From: Chitinophaga sp. H8
Lineage (GTDB): Bacteria; Bacteroidota; Bacteroidia; Chitinophagales; Chitinophagaceae
Reading direction: 5' to 3'
NCBI RefSeq assembly: GCF_040567655.1
Contig: NZ_JBEXAC010000001.1
Location: forward strand, 1,860,001-1,924,000
DNA length: 64,000 nucleotides
Position numbers and translations under genes: made by a program. This document shows positions 28,074 through 36,450 of the stretch, piece by piece (position 1 is the stretch's first letter; each line of letters begins with the position of its first letter). The notes beneath the pieces were generated by a model. That model was not told the origin of the DNA. It was given only the letters and a program-made list of their open reading frames with translations, and did no database searches.

Positions 28074-29435
28074 ATGGCAAGTACGTTTTCAAAGATCAAA
28101 GAGGCCTGGCATATTTTTAAGAGTATAGATTTTAATATGCTGGGCAAGCTATCCGAAAAAATAGATCTGCCTAAGGTGATGGCATCTGTAGCAAAGCTGG
28201 ACGACAAGCAATTGGCGGGATTGATGAAGATGCTGGATGGTGGAGGGGGACATAAAAAGGAGTTGCCCGCTATAGATGGTGACTTCTACGATCTTAGCCA
28301 TTTGCTGAATGAAGAAGACCGTGCATTGCAGTTGAAGGTGCGGGCGTTTATGGAGAAGGAAATACAGCCTATTGTGAATGAATATTGGCTCAAGGCAGAA
28401 TTTCCTTTTGAGATCATTCCCAAATTTGCGGAGCTGAATATCTGTGGAGTTACTTATGAAGGTTATGGTTGTCCCAACCGGTCTTTTCTGATGGAGGGGA
28501 TCATTGCGATGGAGATGGCAAGGGTAGATGCATCGGTGGCTACTTTCTTTGGGGTACAAAGCGGGTTGGCAATGGGGTCTATCTATCTGTTAGGCTCTGA
28601 GGAGCAGAAGGCGGAGTGGTTGCCGGGGATGCAGCAGCTGAAGATCATCGGTGCTTTTGGGCTTACAGAGCCGGAGGTAGGATCCGGTGCGGCCGGTGGA
28701 CTGACGACCACGGCTAAACGGGAGGGCGATTCCTGGATACTTAACGGACAAAAGAAATGGATCGGGAATGCCACTTTTGCAGATGTACAGGTGATATGGG
28801 CCAGGGATCTGGATGATAATGAGGTAAAGGGCTTCCTGGTGCGGAAGGATACACCTGGTTTCAGTGTAGAAAAGATTCATGATAAAATGGCCCTGCGTAT
28901 TGTACAAAACGGGTTGATTACTTTAAAAGATTGCCGTGTAAATGAGGCCGACCGTTTGCAGCATGCCAATTCCTTTAAAGATACGGCCAAGGTATTGCGT
29001 ATGACCCGTGCAGGGGTAGCCTGGGAAGCAGTAGGCTGTGCCAGAGGAGCTTATGAAAATGCCCTGGACTATACCCGCAAGCGCAAACAATTCGGAAAAC
29101 CTATTGCCTCCTTTCAGCTGATCCAGAACCACCTGGTGGAAATGTTGTCTAACCTTACCGCCATGGAAACCATGGTATACCGTTTGTCGCAGATTCAGGA
29201 TCAGGGACTGCTGAAGGATGAACATGCCTCCCTGGCCAAAGTATTTTGTTCGCTTCGTACCCGCGATGTAGTAAGCAGGGCAAGAGAAGTAATGGGAGGA
29301 AATGGTATTTTGCTGGAATATAATGTAGCCCGTTTTGTAGCGGATGCTGAGGCCATTTACTCTTATGAGGGCACCAAAGAGATCAATTCCCTGATTGTAG
29401 GCCGCGCTATTACAGGCTTCAGTGCATTTGTATAA
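28074..29435 (+). CDS. Acyl-CoA dehydrogenase (glutaryl-CoA dehydrogenase-like)
   Basis: A 453-residue flavoenzyme. About 60 residues of extra sequence precede the N-terminal helical domain. The FAD-binding middle domain has FGLTEPEVGSGAAG and WILNGQKKWIGNATFAD. The C-terminal domain has ARGAYENALDYTRKRKQFGK and ends with the YEGTKEINSLIVGRAITG helix, where the catalytic-base glutamate is expected. Sequence style is closest to glutaryl-CoA/short-chain dehydrogenases. It should oxidise an acyl-CoA using an electron-transfer flavoprotein; substrate is not determined. No linked beta-oxidation genes are present. Confidence 0.9.
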   Translation: MASTFSKIKEAWHIFKSIDFNMLGKLSEKIDLPKVMASVAKLDDKQLAGLMKMLDGGGGHKKELPAIDGDFYDLSHLLNEEDRALQLKVRAFMEKEIQPIVNEYWLKAEFPFEIIPKFAELNICGVTYEGYGCPNRSFLMEGIIAMEMARVDASVATFFGVQSGLAMGSIYLLGSEEQKAEWLPGMQQLKIIGAFGLTEPEVGSGAAGGLTTTAKREGDSWILNGQKKWIGNATFADVQVIWARDLDDNEVKGFLVRKDTPGFSVEKIHDKMALRIVQNGLITLKDCRVNEADRLQHANSFKDTAKVLRMTRAGVAWEAVGCARGAYENALDYTRKRKQFGKPIASFQLIQNHLVEMLSNLTAMETMVYRLSQIQDQGLLKDEHASLAKVFCSLRTRDVVSRAREVMGGNGILLEYNVARFVADAEAIYSYEGTKEINSLIVGRAITGFSAFV

Positions 29436-29565
29436 CCTGGTGATTTTACATTTGTGTAAAAAAACAAGAAGATTGTAAATATTCTTTTTATCTTATGCAG
29501 CCGTTGGCTATCTGATGCCATGCCTTACCGGCAAAAACAACTTTACTTTTATATTTTATAATTCC

Positions 29566-30324
29566 ATGGATAAACAACATTCAAATCGCAGAAATTTTCT
29601 GAGGAACGTAGCTTTGGGAAGCGTAGCTGCGTTAAGCATTCCTGAAATAGTATCCGCAGCCGTTAAAGGAGAAAAAGGAAAAAAGCATACCCTTAAAAAA
29701 GGAGACATCATTCTTTTCCAGGGTGATTCTATTACCGATTCTGGCAGAAAAAGGGAAGAGGGATATAATAATGCCGGTGTATTGGGTAATGGATATCCTT
29801 ATCTGGCAGCAGGAGAATTACTCTGGAAACATGCAGATAAGGATCTGAAGATCTACAACAAGGGAATCAGCGGTAATAAAGTATTTCAGCTGGCAGAGCG
29901 CTGGGATGCAGAATGTCTGGATATCAAGCCAAATGTATTGAGCATACTGGTAGGTGTAAACGATTTCTGGCATACCATGAGTGGTAATTATAAAGGAACG
30001 GTACAAACTTACCGGGATGACTTTACAGCACTGCTGGATCGTACCAAACAAAAACTGCCGGAAGTAAAGCTGATTATCGGAGAACCTTTTGCTGTAAAAG
30101 GTGTGAAGGCCGTAGACGATAAATGGTATCCAGCTTTTAATGAATACCGGGTAGCAGCAAGAGATATTGCTGCTAAATTTGATGCGGCATTTATTCCTTA
30201 CCAGTCTGTATTTGACAAGGCACAGCAAGTTGCACCTGGCGTATACTGGACGTTTGATGGTGTACATCCTTCCCTGGCCGGGGCTAAGCTGATGGCGCAG
30301 GCCTGGATGGAAACAATTAAATAG
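29566..30324 (+). CDS. SGNH/GDSL-family lipase/esterase, probably Tat-exported
   Basis: 252 residues from the ATG at 29566. The upstream in-frame ATG (29515) would put 17 unrelated residues before the Tat-like signal, which has the twin arginine at residues 8-9 (SNRRNFLRN) and a hydrophobic core. All four SGNH blocks are present: S55 in GDSITDSG, G103 in GISGN, N132 in VGVNDFWH, and D231/H234 in FDGVHPS. It is likely a periplasmic esterase acting on acetylated sugars or lipids. A strong terminator follows. Confidence 0.9.
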   Translation: MDKQHSNRRNFLRNVALGSVAALSIPEIVSAAVKGEKGKKHTLKKGDIILFQGDSITDSGRKREEGYNNAGVLGNGYPYLAAGELLWKHADKDLKIYNKGISGNKVFQLAERWDAECLDIKPNVLSILVGVNDFWHTMSGNYKGTVQTYRDDFTALLDRTKQKLPEVKLIIGEPFAVKGVKAVDDKWYPAFNEYRVAARDIAAKFDAAFIPYQSVFDKAQQVAPGVYWTFDGVHPSLAGAKLMAQAWMETIK

Positions 30325-30351
30325 CTTAACCTGTAATTTTACACATAGATG

Positions 30352-30383
30352 AACTGCCCGCAAATATTTGCGGGCAGTTTTAT
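30352..30383 (+). terminator. Terminator of the SGNH hydrolase gene
   Basis: AACTGCCCGCAAAT and ATTTGCGGGCAGTT form a 14-bp perfect palindrome (30352-30379), with the T-run beginning inside the arm and continuing TTTAT. Starts 28 nt after the stop codon. Confidence 0.88.
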
Positions 30384-30450
30384 TGATAAGCAATCCTACG
30401 TTATTTCTGAAATAAGTGTTTCTACTGAGGTGGTGGTATACAATGGAAGG

Positions 30451-30458
30451 TAGTTTTG
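30451..30458 (+). promoter_or_regulatory. -7 promoter element of the outer-membrane protein gene
   Basis: TAGTTTTG matches TAnnTTTG and ends 20 nt before the ATG at 30479. No TTTG at -33 spacing. Confidence 0.5.
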
Positions 30459-30478
30459 CATAAAAATATCAATAAGAA

Positions 30479-31066
30479 ATGTTTACAAGATTACGTTCAT
30501 TTGTTACCCTTTTACTGTTCATGTTATCGGGCACTACCTTTGCCCAGGTCCTTAAAACAAACGATAATACTGTTAACCTGGGGATCGGATTTGGATCTAC
30601 TGTTACTTATGGTCATGGCATGAAAGGTTTTCCTGCCTTAAGTCTTTCTTACGAGCACATTTTCCCCAAAGAAATTGGTCCTGGTTTACTGGGAGTAGGC
30701 GCGATTGTAGCTTACCGGGCAGCGTCTTACAAAGAATCGGTGGTGGATGAAGAAGGCCCATCCGGTACGTACAAGTTCAGGTATTCCAATACTTACCTGG
30801 GATTACGGGCTACCTATCACTGGAAGGGGTTATTGTCAGAAAAGTATGATATCTATGGTGCTGCAATAGCTGGTGTGCGGTTAGAAAAGTACAAGTGGGA
30901 TGGCCCTAAATCGGAATTCGATGCCTTCTACAATTATAATCATACCAAAGTTTTTGGTGGGCTGGTAGTAGGCGCCCGTTATTATTTCCTGCCTAAGGTG
31001 AGTGTGTTTTCAGAGTTGGGATATGATGTTTCCTGGTTTAAAATTGGAGTAAGTGCCCGGTTATAG
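30479..31066 (+). CDS. Small outer-membrane beta-barrel protein
   Basis: A 195-residue protein with signal peptide (residues 1-22, ending TTFAQ) and alternating-hydrophobicity strands such as LGLRATYHWKG and GLVVGARYYFLPKVSVFSEL. It ends in SWFKIGVSARL, close to the aromatic or leucine C-terminus of outer-membrane barrels. Length fits an eight-stranded barrel of the OmpA/opacity type. Function unknown. It has its own -7 element and a strong terminator, so it is probably monocistronic. Confidence 0.8.
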   Translation: MFTRLRSFVTLLLFMLSGTTFAQVLKTNDNTVNLGIGFGSTVTYGHGMKGFPALSLSYEHIFPKEIGPGLLGVGAIVAYRAASYKESVVDEEGPSGTYKFRYSNTYLGLRATYHWKGLLSEKYDIYGAAIAGVRLEKYKWDGPKSEFDAFYNYNHTKVFGGLVVGARYYFLPKVSVFSELGYDVSWFKIGVSARL

Positions 31067-31128
31067 GTAAACACTCATTCTTTTTCCTCATAAGCACGAT
31101 GTGTTCCATGGTCTGGTTTGACATCGTC

Positions 31129-31157
31129 CGGCGCCCGCAAGGGGCGCCGTTTTTTTT
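31129..31157 (+). terminator. Strong rho-independent terminator
   Basis: CGGCGCCC pairs with GGGCGCCG around a GCAAG loop, followed by eight T. It lies 60 nt after the outer-membrane protein stop. Placing a terminator here argues against a translation start at 31118 for the next gene. Confidence 0.92.
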
Positions 31158-31231
31158 ATACCTGTATAAATTTTCTATATTTTCTGCCTTGTCAAACGTA
31201 CCTTACAACCACATTTCAAAAGCCTTACTTT

Positions 31232-32086
31232 ATGAAGTCTGTTTTATTAAGTATAATGGTGTTGAGTATGAGCAGCAACGTATTTTCACAGCAGCAGGAA
31301 GTGATTCATTTATGGCCGGGAAAAGTACCTGGAGAAAGAGAAGCCAAGCAGGTGGCCCCCGCTACGCCGGATACCAGCAGGGGAGTGATCCGGCTTACTG
31401 ATGTTACCGATCCGGTATTACAGGTGTATAAACCTGCGGTGCGCCGTTCAGATGCCGCAGTAGTGGTATGTCCTGGCGGTGGATACAATATCCTGGCTAT
31501 CAATCTGGAAGGAGAGGAGGTCGCTAAATGGCTGAATGGTTTGGGGTATACGGTATTTGTATTGCAATACCGGGTACCTAAAAAGCCTGCCGGTGCTTTG
31601 CAGGATGTACAGCGGGCTATCCGTTTGGTACGCAGCCGGGCAGCCCAATGGAAAATTACCCCATCCAAAGTGGGCGTGATGGGTTTTTCGGCAGGGGGGA
31701 GCCTGAGTGCACGGGTAAGCACCCAATATGACAAGCCCACGTATACACCGGTAGATGCAGCGGATCAGTTATCCTGCCGTCCTGCCTTTGCCGCACTCAT
31801 ATATCCTGCTTACCTCGATAATGGCACCAACCGTACCATTACGCCTGATTTAAAAGTAGATACCAATACCCCACCCATGTTCCTGTTTGCCACAGCAGAT
31901 GATCCTTATGCCAACAGTGCGTTGGTTATGGCCGGAGCTTTACGCGACGCTAAGGTGCCGGTGCAGCAGCATCTTTATGATACTGGTGGTCATGGTTACG
32001 GACTGCGTCCGGGCAATCCGGCAGCCGAAGTATGGCCGGGATTAATGGCAAAATGGCTGGGGCAAATAATTCCCACCATCAAATAA
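31232..32086 (+). CDS. Secreted alpha/beta hydrolase (BD-FAE / acetylxylan esterase-like)
   Basis: 284 residues from the ATG at 31232, which gives a clean signal peptide (ends NVFSQ). The longer frame from 31118 starts inside a terminator. The oxyanion-hole region is VCPGGGYNILA (about 79-90). Nucleophile S153 lies in GFSAG, an acidic residue in FATADDPY (D223/D224) and H254 in GGHGYG complete the triad. The motif layout matches bifunctional feruloyl/acetyl xylan esterase-like enzymes that act on plant polysaccharide side groups. No linked polysaccharide genes lie here. Confidence 0.88.
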   Translation: MKSVLLSIMVLSMSSNVFSQQQEVIHLWPGKVPGEREAKQVAPATPDTSRGVIRLTDVTDPVLQVYKPAVRRSDAAVVVCPGGGYNILAINLEGEEVAKWLNGLGYTVFVLQYRVPKKPAGALQDVQRAIRLVRSRAAQWKITPSKVGVMGFSAGGSLSARVSTQYDKPTYTPVDAADQLSCRPAFAALIYPAYLDNGTNRTITPDLKVDTNTPPMFLFATADDPYANSALVMAGALRDAKVPVQQHLYDTGGHGYGLRPGNPAAEVWPGLMAKWLGQIIPTIK

Positions 32087-32095
32087 ATATTTCTC

Positions 32096-32103
32096 TAAAT
32101 TTG
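32096..32103 (+). promoter_or_regulatory. -7 promoter element of the SPFH gene
   Basis: TAAATTTG matches TAnnTTTG, 38 nt before the ATG at 32142. No -33 TTTG is seen. Confidence 0.5.
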
Positions 32104-32141
32104 AGTGTTAGTTAATACCATCACCACACAAACCCGCAGTT

Positions 32142-33257
32142 ATGAGTTTTTTGGATAAACTTAAAGGAGAATTTATAGATATTATCGAGTGGACCGATAA
32201 TACCCCTGATACTATTATCTGGAAGTTTCCCCGCTACCAGAATGAGATTAAAATGAATGCCAAACTCACCGTGCGGGAGTCGCAGGTAGCTATATTCATG
32301 AATGAGGGCAAGATTGCGGATGTGTTTACCCCTGGTATGTATACGCTTACTACGCAGAACATGCCGATTTTGACTACTCTAAAAGGCTGGATCTATGGGT
32401 TTAACAGTCCTTTTAAGGCAGACGTGTTTTTTGTTAGCATGCGTCAGTTTACCAATCAGAAATGGGGCACTAAGAATCCAGTGATGCTGCGGGATGCAGA
32501 ATTTGGCCCGGTACGTCTTCGTGCATTTGGCAGCTATGCTTTCCGGGTAAAAGATGGGGCACAGTTCCTCAAAGAAGTGGCAGCAACGAACCCTGAATTT
32601 ACAGTAGAAGACATTAATGAGCAGTTGCGTAATCTGGCGGTATCCCGTGGTATGGATGCTATTGCGGAGGCCCGTATTCCGGTGCTGGACCTGGCCGCCA
32701 AGTACGATGAAGTATCTGCACTGATTACAGAAAAAATAAAACCGGAGTTCAATGAGTTAGGATTGGACCTTACCAAATTCCTGATAGAAAATATTTCGCT
32801 GCCACCGGAAGTAGAAACAGCACTGGATAAACGCAGCAGTATGGGTATTGTTGGTGATTTAGGGGCTTATGCACAATTCCAGGCCGCAACGGCAATGGAA
32901 AAAGCAGCGGAGAACACCGCAGGTGGTGGTATGGCTGCCATGGGCATGGGCGCTGGTATGGGAGCTGCTATGATGGGGCAGATGGGAGGTGTATTCCAAT
33001 CTAATCAGGTGAATGCCGGTGCTAACGCTGGTGGGGCAACGCCACCACCATTGCCGGGCGCGGTTACCTTTTTTGTGGCCGTAGGAGGCAAACAAGCGGG
33101 ACCATTTACCATGGAGGAATTACAGCAAATGGCGGGAAGCGGACAACTGAACGCGCAAAGCCTGGTTTGGAAAAACGGGATGGCTGCCTGGGCGCCAGCT
33201 TCTGCAGTAAATGAGCTGGCTCCGATACTGGCCAATACACCACCACCATTACCTTAA
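32142..33257 (+). CDS. SPFH-domain protein with C-terminal GYF_2 domain (YdjI type)
   Basis: A 371-residue protein. Residues about 30-255 are an SPFH/band-7-like domain of the COG4260 virion-core-protein group (TIIWKFPRYQNEIKMNAKLT, ESQVAIFMNEGKIADVFTPG). A Gly/Met/Ala-rich linker follows (about 265-300), then a PPPLP spacer and a GYF_2 domain (about 310-365: KQAGPFTMEELQQMAGSGQL, LVWKNGMAAWAP). No transmembrane helix, so membrane association would be peripheral. A zinc-ribbon membrane protein is encoded 70 nt downstream. The same pairing occurs in the Bacillus ydjGHI region. Confidence 0.88.
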   Translation: MSFLDKLKGEFIDIIEWTDNTPDTIIWKFPRYQNEIKMNAKLTVRESQVAIFMNEGKIADVFTPGMYTLTTQNMPILTTLKGWIYGFNSPFKADVFFVSMRQFTNQKWGTKNPVMLRDAEFGPVRLRAFGSYAFRVKDGAQFLKEVAATNPEFTVEDINEQLRNLAVSRGMDAIAEARIPVLDLAAKYDEVSALITEKIKPEFNELGLDLTKFLIENISLPPEVETALDKRSSMGIVGDLGAYAQFQAATAMEKAAENTAGGGMAAMGMGAGMGAAMMGQMGGVFQSNQVNAGANAGGATPPPLPGAVTFFVAVGGKQAGPFTMEELQQMAGSGQLNAQSLVWKNGMAAWAPASAVNELAPILANTPPPLP

Positions 33258-33327
33258 TCCGGTAAGACAAGATTTTCTTTATTCATTGCAAATCCGGTAA
33301 CATGGATTTAAAAATACTAATTCGGGT

Positions 33328-34446
33328 ATGCTCTTTGAGGAAAAAACCGGTGAAGTAGTATCCTCTCTGAAATGCGAGAACTGCGGCGCTACTTTACATT
33401 ATGCCCCTGGTACCAATAGCCTGAAATGTGACTACTGTGGCACGGTAAATAAGATTGAATCTTCAACGCAGGAAATCCATGCTGTAGATTATAACGATTT
33501 TATTACTACTACGGTCCGGTCTACAGCCAATACCCAACAGGCCGTAATAGTAAAATGCAATAATTGCGGTGCATCTACTACCATGTTGCCCAATGTAACG
33601 GCAGACAGTTGCCCGTTCTGTGCCTCACCCCTGGTAGTGGATCATGCAGAAACAACGAATGTACTGCAGCCACATTATGTCATCCCTTTTATCATTAAAG
33701 AACAGGAGGCGCTGCAAAACTTCCAGAAGTGGATGAACAAATTATGGTTTGCACCATCGGACCTGGTAAAAAAGGTAAAGGATGCTTCTTCCCATCAGCT
33801 GAAAGGGGTGTATATTCCGCATTGGAGCTATGATACAGATAGTTATTCCCGGTATAGCGGTCAGCGGGGAGAGTATTATTATACTACAGAAACTTACTCC
33901 GTTACGGTCAACGGGCGTGCTGAAACCCGCACCCGTCAGGTAAGGCACACCCGCTGGTATAGTGCCAGTGGAGATGTCAACAATGTTTTCCGGGATGTAT
34001 TGATCTGTGCCAGCCCTTCATTACCGCCTAAGATGGCGCAGATCCTGGAGCCCTGGCACCTGGAGCAGCTAAAATCATTTGACCCCCGCTACCTCAGTGG
34101 ATTCCGTGCTGAAATGTATACCTGGAATGCTGAAAAGGGACTGGAAATGGCCAAACAAAGAATGGCACCCGTGATTGAGGACACCATTCGTGATGATATT
34201 GGCGGCGATGAACAGCGGATTGATCATTATAATACGGATTACAATAACCTGGCCCTCAAATACCTGCTACTGCCGGTATGGATCAGTGCTTATAAGTATG
34301 ATAAAAAACTGTATCATTTTGTGGTAAATGCCTGTACCGGTGAGGTAACAGGTGACAGGCCCTATAGTTGGATGAAGATCACATTAACGGTGCTTGCTGT
34401 TATTGTCGCTATTTACCTTATTTACCAGGCCAGTTCCGGCGCATAA
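33328..34446 (+). CDS. Zinc-ribbon membrane protein (YdjG-like)
   Basis: A 372-residue protein with two N-terminal CxxC...CxxC zinc ribbons: KCENCGAT with KCDYCGT (about 13-38), and KCNNCGAS with CPFCASP (about 70-100). A large soluble domain rich in aromatic residues follows (HWSYDTDSYSRYSGQRGEYY), then one C-terminal transmembrane helix (about 348-368). The cysteine set is intact. Database entries sometimes call such proteins PriA- or TFIIB-like because of the ribbons alone. Function is unknown; it probably works with the adjacent SPFH protein at the membrane. Confidence 0.82.
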   Translation: MLFEEKTGEVVSSLKCENCGATLHYAPGTNSLKCDYCGTVNKIESSTQEIHAVDYNDFITTTVRSTANTQQAVIVKCNNCGASTTMLPNVTADSCPFCASPLVVDHAETTNVLQPHYVIPFIIKEQEALQNFQKWMNKLWFAPSDLVKKVKDASSHQLKGVYIPHWSYDTDSYSRYSGQRGEYYYTTETYSVTVNGRAETRTRQVRHTRWYSASGDVNNVFRDVLICASPSLPPKMAQILEPWHLEQLKSFDPRYLSGFRAEMYTWNAEKGLEMAKQRMAPVIEDTIRDDIGGDEQRIDHYNTDYNNLALKYLLLPVWISAYKYDKKLYHFVVNACTGEVTGDRPYSWMKITLTVLAVIVAIYLIYQASSGA

Positions 34447-34544
34447 GGAGCAACCATACACTCACTGTGGGGAAAAGGGTCTACATAAAAATCCCGGCAA
34501 AAAGAGCCCTGACAGATAAGTCAACAGATAAGATTAAACAGATG

Positions 34545-34584
34545 AAAGCCATGTATACTGCTGTATGCATGGCTTTTCTCTTTT
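34545..34584 (+). terminator. Terminator after the zinc-ribbon gene
   Basis: AAAGCCATG and CATGGCTTT pair around an imperfectly paired TATACTGCTGTATG segment, followed by TTTTCTCTTTT. About 100 nt after the stop. Confidence 0.75.
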
Positions 34585-34664
34585 AGCAGATTTCCGGCGT
34601 GGTACTCTTTTTGCGCCCTGGTTATTGTTGTTAATCATATCACTAAAACAAAAAATAACCTGTT

Positions 34665-35243
34665 ATGAAAAGGATCACTTTTTTTACGATGACGATAATG
34701 ACTGCCTGGTTGTTACAATCATGTGGAGGTAACGCAAACAGGAATAAAGACAGTGTAGACAGTGCCAAAGATGTGAATGAAGCTACGGTGAATGAAGTAA
34801 AAGCAGTAGATGAAAAATCAACTGACTTTGCCGTAAAAGCAGCTAATGGTGGCATGATGGAAGTAGAACTGGGTAAAATGGCGCAGGAAAAGGGTGTTAG
34901 TCAGCGGGTTAAGGACTTTGGTGCCATGATGGTCAGTGATCATACAAAAGCCAATGATGAGCTGAAAGCGATTGCCACCGCCAAAAACATTACACTGCCT
35001 GGTACTTTGGGAGAAGATATGCAAAAGCATGTAAATGACCTGAATAAGAAAACGGGTAAGGACTTTGATAAGGCTTATATGGATATGATGACAGATGATC
35101 ACGAAGAAGATGTATCAGAATTTGATAAAGCAGCAGGTAACCTGGAAGATCCGGAACTGAAAACTTTCGCTTCCAATACTTTGCCCACCTTACGTACGCA
35201 TCTTGATTCGGCCAAAGCGGTGAAGGCATCCTTAAAAAAATAA
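34665..35243 (+). CDS. DUF4142 lipoprotein
   Basis: A 192-residue lipoprotein with lipobox LLQSC (C18). The mature part is a ferritin-like helical bundle of the DUF4142 family (ELGKMAQEKGVSQRVKDFGA, MMVSDHTKANDELKAIA, MMTDDHEEDVSEFDKAA). Paired Asp-His positions are kept. Proteins of this family are exported and often stress-linked, but no activity is established. It is bounded by hairpins on both sides, so it is likely a single-gene unit. Confidence 0.88.
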   Translation: MKRITFFTMTIMTAWLLQSCGGNANRNKDSVDSAKDVNEATVNEVKAVDEKSTDFAVKAANGGMMEVELGKMAQEKGVSQRVKDFGAMMVSDHTKANDELKAIATAKNITLPGTLGEDMQKHVNDLNKKTGKDFDKAYMDMMTDDHEEDVSEFDKAAGNLEDPELKTFASNTLPTLRTHLDSAKAVKASLKK

Positions 35244-35263
35244 TCATCCACAGATGAAAACCT

Positions 35264-35303
35264 GGCTTGGGCTGCTTGCAATTGCAGGTAACCCAAGCCT
35301 TTT
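35264..35303. terminator. Shared terminator between DUF4142 and GNAT genes
   Basis: GGCTTGGG and CCCAAGCC pair around a 19-nt insert containing TTGCAATTGCA, followed by TTTTA on the plus strand and preceded by AAAACC (T-run on minus). It lies between the convergent stops at 35243 and 35305 and probably works in both directions. Confidence 0.75.
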
Positions 35304-35304
35304 A

Positions 35305-35604
35305 TCAGGGATGATATTTCTTATCCAGTAAAACTTTATACTCCGGGTGTTTTTTGATATACCCGGCAATAAAGGGACAGTATACCATAACTGGCAGTTT
35401 ATGGCTGCGGGCATATTCCAGTGCATGTATGGCAAGTTGGGAAGCAATACCCTGGCCTTCGAGTGCTTGCGGCACTTCGGTATGCATAAAGGCAATATCT
35501 CCTTTATAATGCCGGTATTGCACAAAAGCAGTGACACCATTCAGTTCAGCTTCAAACCGCTGGCTGTCTTCATTATTGATAATGTTAACAGGTGTGATAG
35601 ACAT
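35305..35604 (-). CDS. GNAT-like N-acetyltransferase (YjdJ/COG2388 type)
   Basis: A 99-residue minimal GNAT protein with GDIAFMHTEVPQALEGQGIA followed by SQLAIHALEYA, the acetyl-CoA pyrophosphate loop and helix. The C-terminal VMVYCPFIAGYIKKHPEY is characteristic of the YjdJ/COG2388 group. The acceptor is unknown. It starts 5 nt after the CDGSH gene; in E. coli yjdI and yjdJ are likewise adjacent. Confidence 0.88.
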   Translation of the reverse strand: MSITPVNIINNEDSQRFEAELNGVTAFVQYRHYKGDIAFMHTEVPQALEGQGIASQLAIHALEYARSHKLPVMVYCPFIAGYIKKHPEYKVLLDKKYHP

Positions 35605-35609
35605 GATGT

Positions 35610-36047
35610 TTAAGGTTTATCCGTGAAACCAACTCTTTTATGGGAGCCGTCACAGTAAGGTTTGTTGGCAGAAGCCCCGCAACGGCAAAAGGCGGTTACT
35701 TTAAACTTTTTTGTTTCTGTGCCATCCGGTTCTTTCACCACAATATTGCCATATACCAGCAGCGGCCCATTGGGAGTAGGTTCCACAATGCTCTGCACTT
35801 CTACAGTTGGCGCTTTTCCATCCTTTATTTCATTATTGTAATAATAACTTAATGCACCGGAAGGGCATTGTTTTACCTGGGATACAATACGTTCAGAAGT
35901 GGCTGCTGCGATGTTGATCCAGGGTTTTTGTTCTGGATTGAATACTTCGGGGAGGTTGTTGAAACATACTCTGGAATGGATACATACTGCAGGTTTCCAC
36001 ACTACGGTAACTTCCCCGTTGGTATATTCTTTTGTAATGTCTTTCAT
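35610..36047 (-). CDS. Iron-sulfur protein with Fer4_19 and CDGSH domains (YjdI-like)
   Basis: A 145-residue fusion. The N-terminal Fer4_19/YjdI domain (about 8-70) has C22, C28 and C61. The C-terminal CDGSH zinc-finger-like Fe-S domain has C121, C123, C132 and H136 in CRCGASANKPYCDGSHKR, the full 3Cys-1His set for a 2Fe-2S cluster. Likely a redox or electron-transfer protein in the cytoplasm. One nucleotide separates it from the OsmC gene and five from the GNAT gene, so it is firmly part of the six-gene set. Confidence 0.92.
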   Translation of the reverse strand: MKDITKEYTNGEVTVVWKPAVCIHSRVCFNNLPEVFNPEQKPWINIAAATSERIVSQVKQCPSGALSYYYNNEIKDGKAPTVEVQSIVEPTPNGPLLVYGNIVVKEPDGTETKKFKVTAFCRCGASANKPYCDGSHKRVGFTDKP

Positions 36048-36048
36048 A

Positions 36049-36450
36049 TTATGACTCCTTTGTAATGATGATAACAGGGTTACTTAATAGTTTGTGGATA
36101 GGGCACGCCTCTGCTATTTCGAGCAGTCTTGTTTTTTGTGCACTATCCAGGTTGCCCGTAAAATCAATTTCCCTTTCTATCACGGTGGTAGTTGGGGTGG
36201 GCTTGTTGGTACTGTTATAGCGTAAAACGATGGTGATATTTTCCAGGGGCCACTTTTTGCGGGTGGCATACATTTTCACAGTGATTGCAGTACAGGCACC
36301 CAGGCTGGACAACAATAATTCCCCTGGTTTGGGGCCGGTGTCACCACCGCCCACGGTGTCGGGTTCATCTGCCAGCCAGCGGTGACCACGGCTTTCTACT
36401 GATACCTGGTAAGGGACATTGCCCAGCATTACGGTTACATCTTCATCCAT
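36049..36450 (-). CDS. OsmC-family peroxide/thiol-stress protein
   Basis: 133 residues from the ATG at 36450. The longer frame to 36537 would overlap the hydrolase gene by 95 nt and adds an unrelated basic leader. The OsmC fold is evident (YQVSVESRGHRWLADEPD, KPGELLLSSLGACTAITVKM, EIAEACPIHKLLSNPV), with the two reactive cysteines C53 and about C116. OsmC/Ohr proteins reduce organic peroxides. The start overlaps the upstream stop by 8 nt. Confidence 0.9.
   Translation of the reverse strand: MDEDVTVMLGNVPYQVSVESRGHRWLADEPDTVGGGDTGPKPGELLLSSLGACTAITVKMYATRKKWPLENITIVLRYNSTNKPTPTTTVIEREIDFTGNLDSAQKTRLLEIAEACPIHKLLSNPVIIITKES

Noticed and set aside
31118..31231. N-terminal extension of the alpha/beta hydrolase from 31118
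   Set aside because: The region is a strong terminator hairpin and T-run, and the extension precedes an obvious signal peptide starting at 31232.
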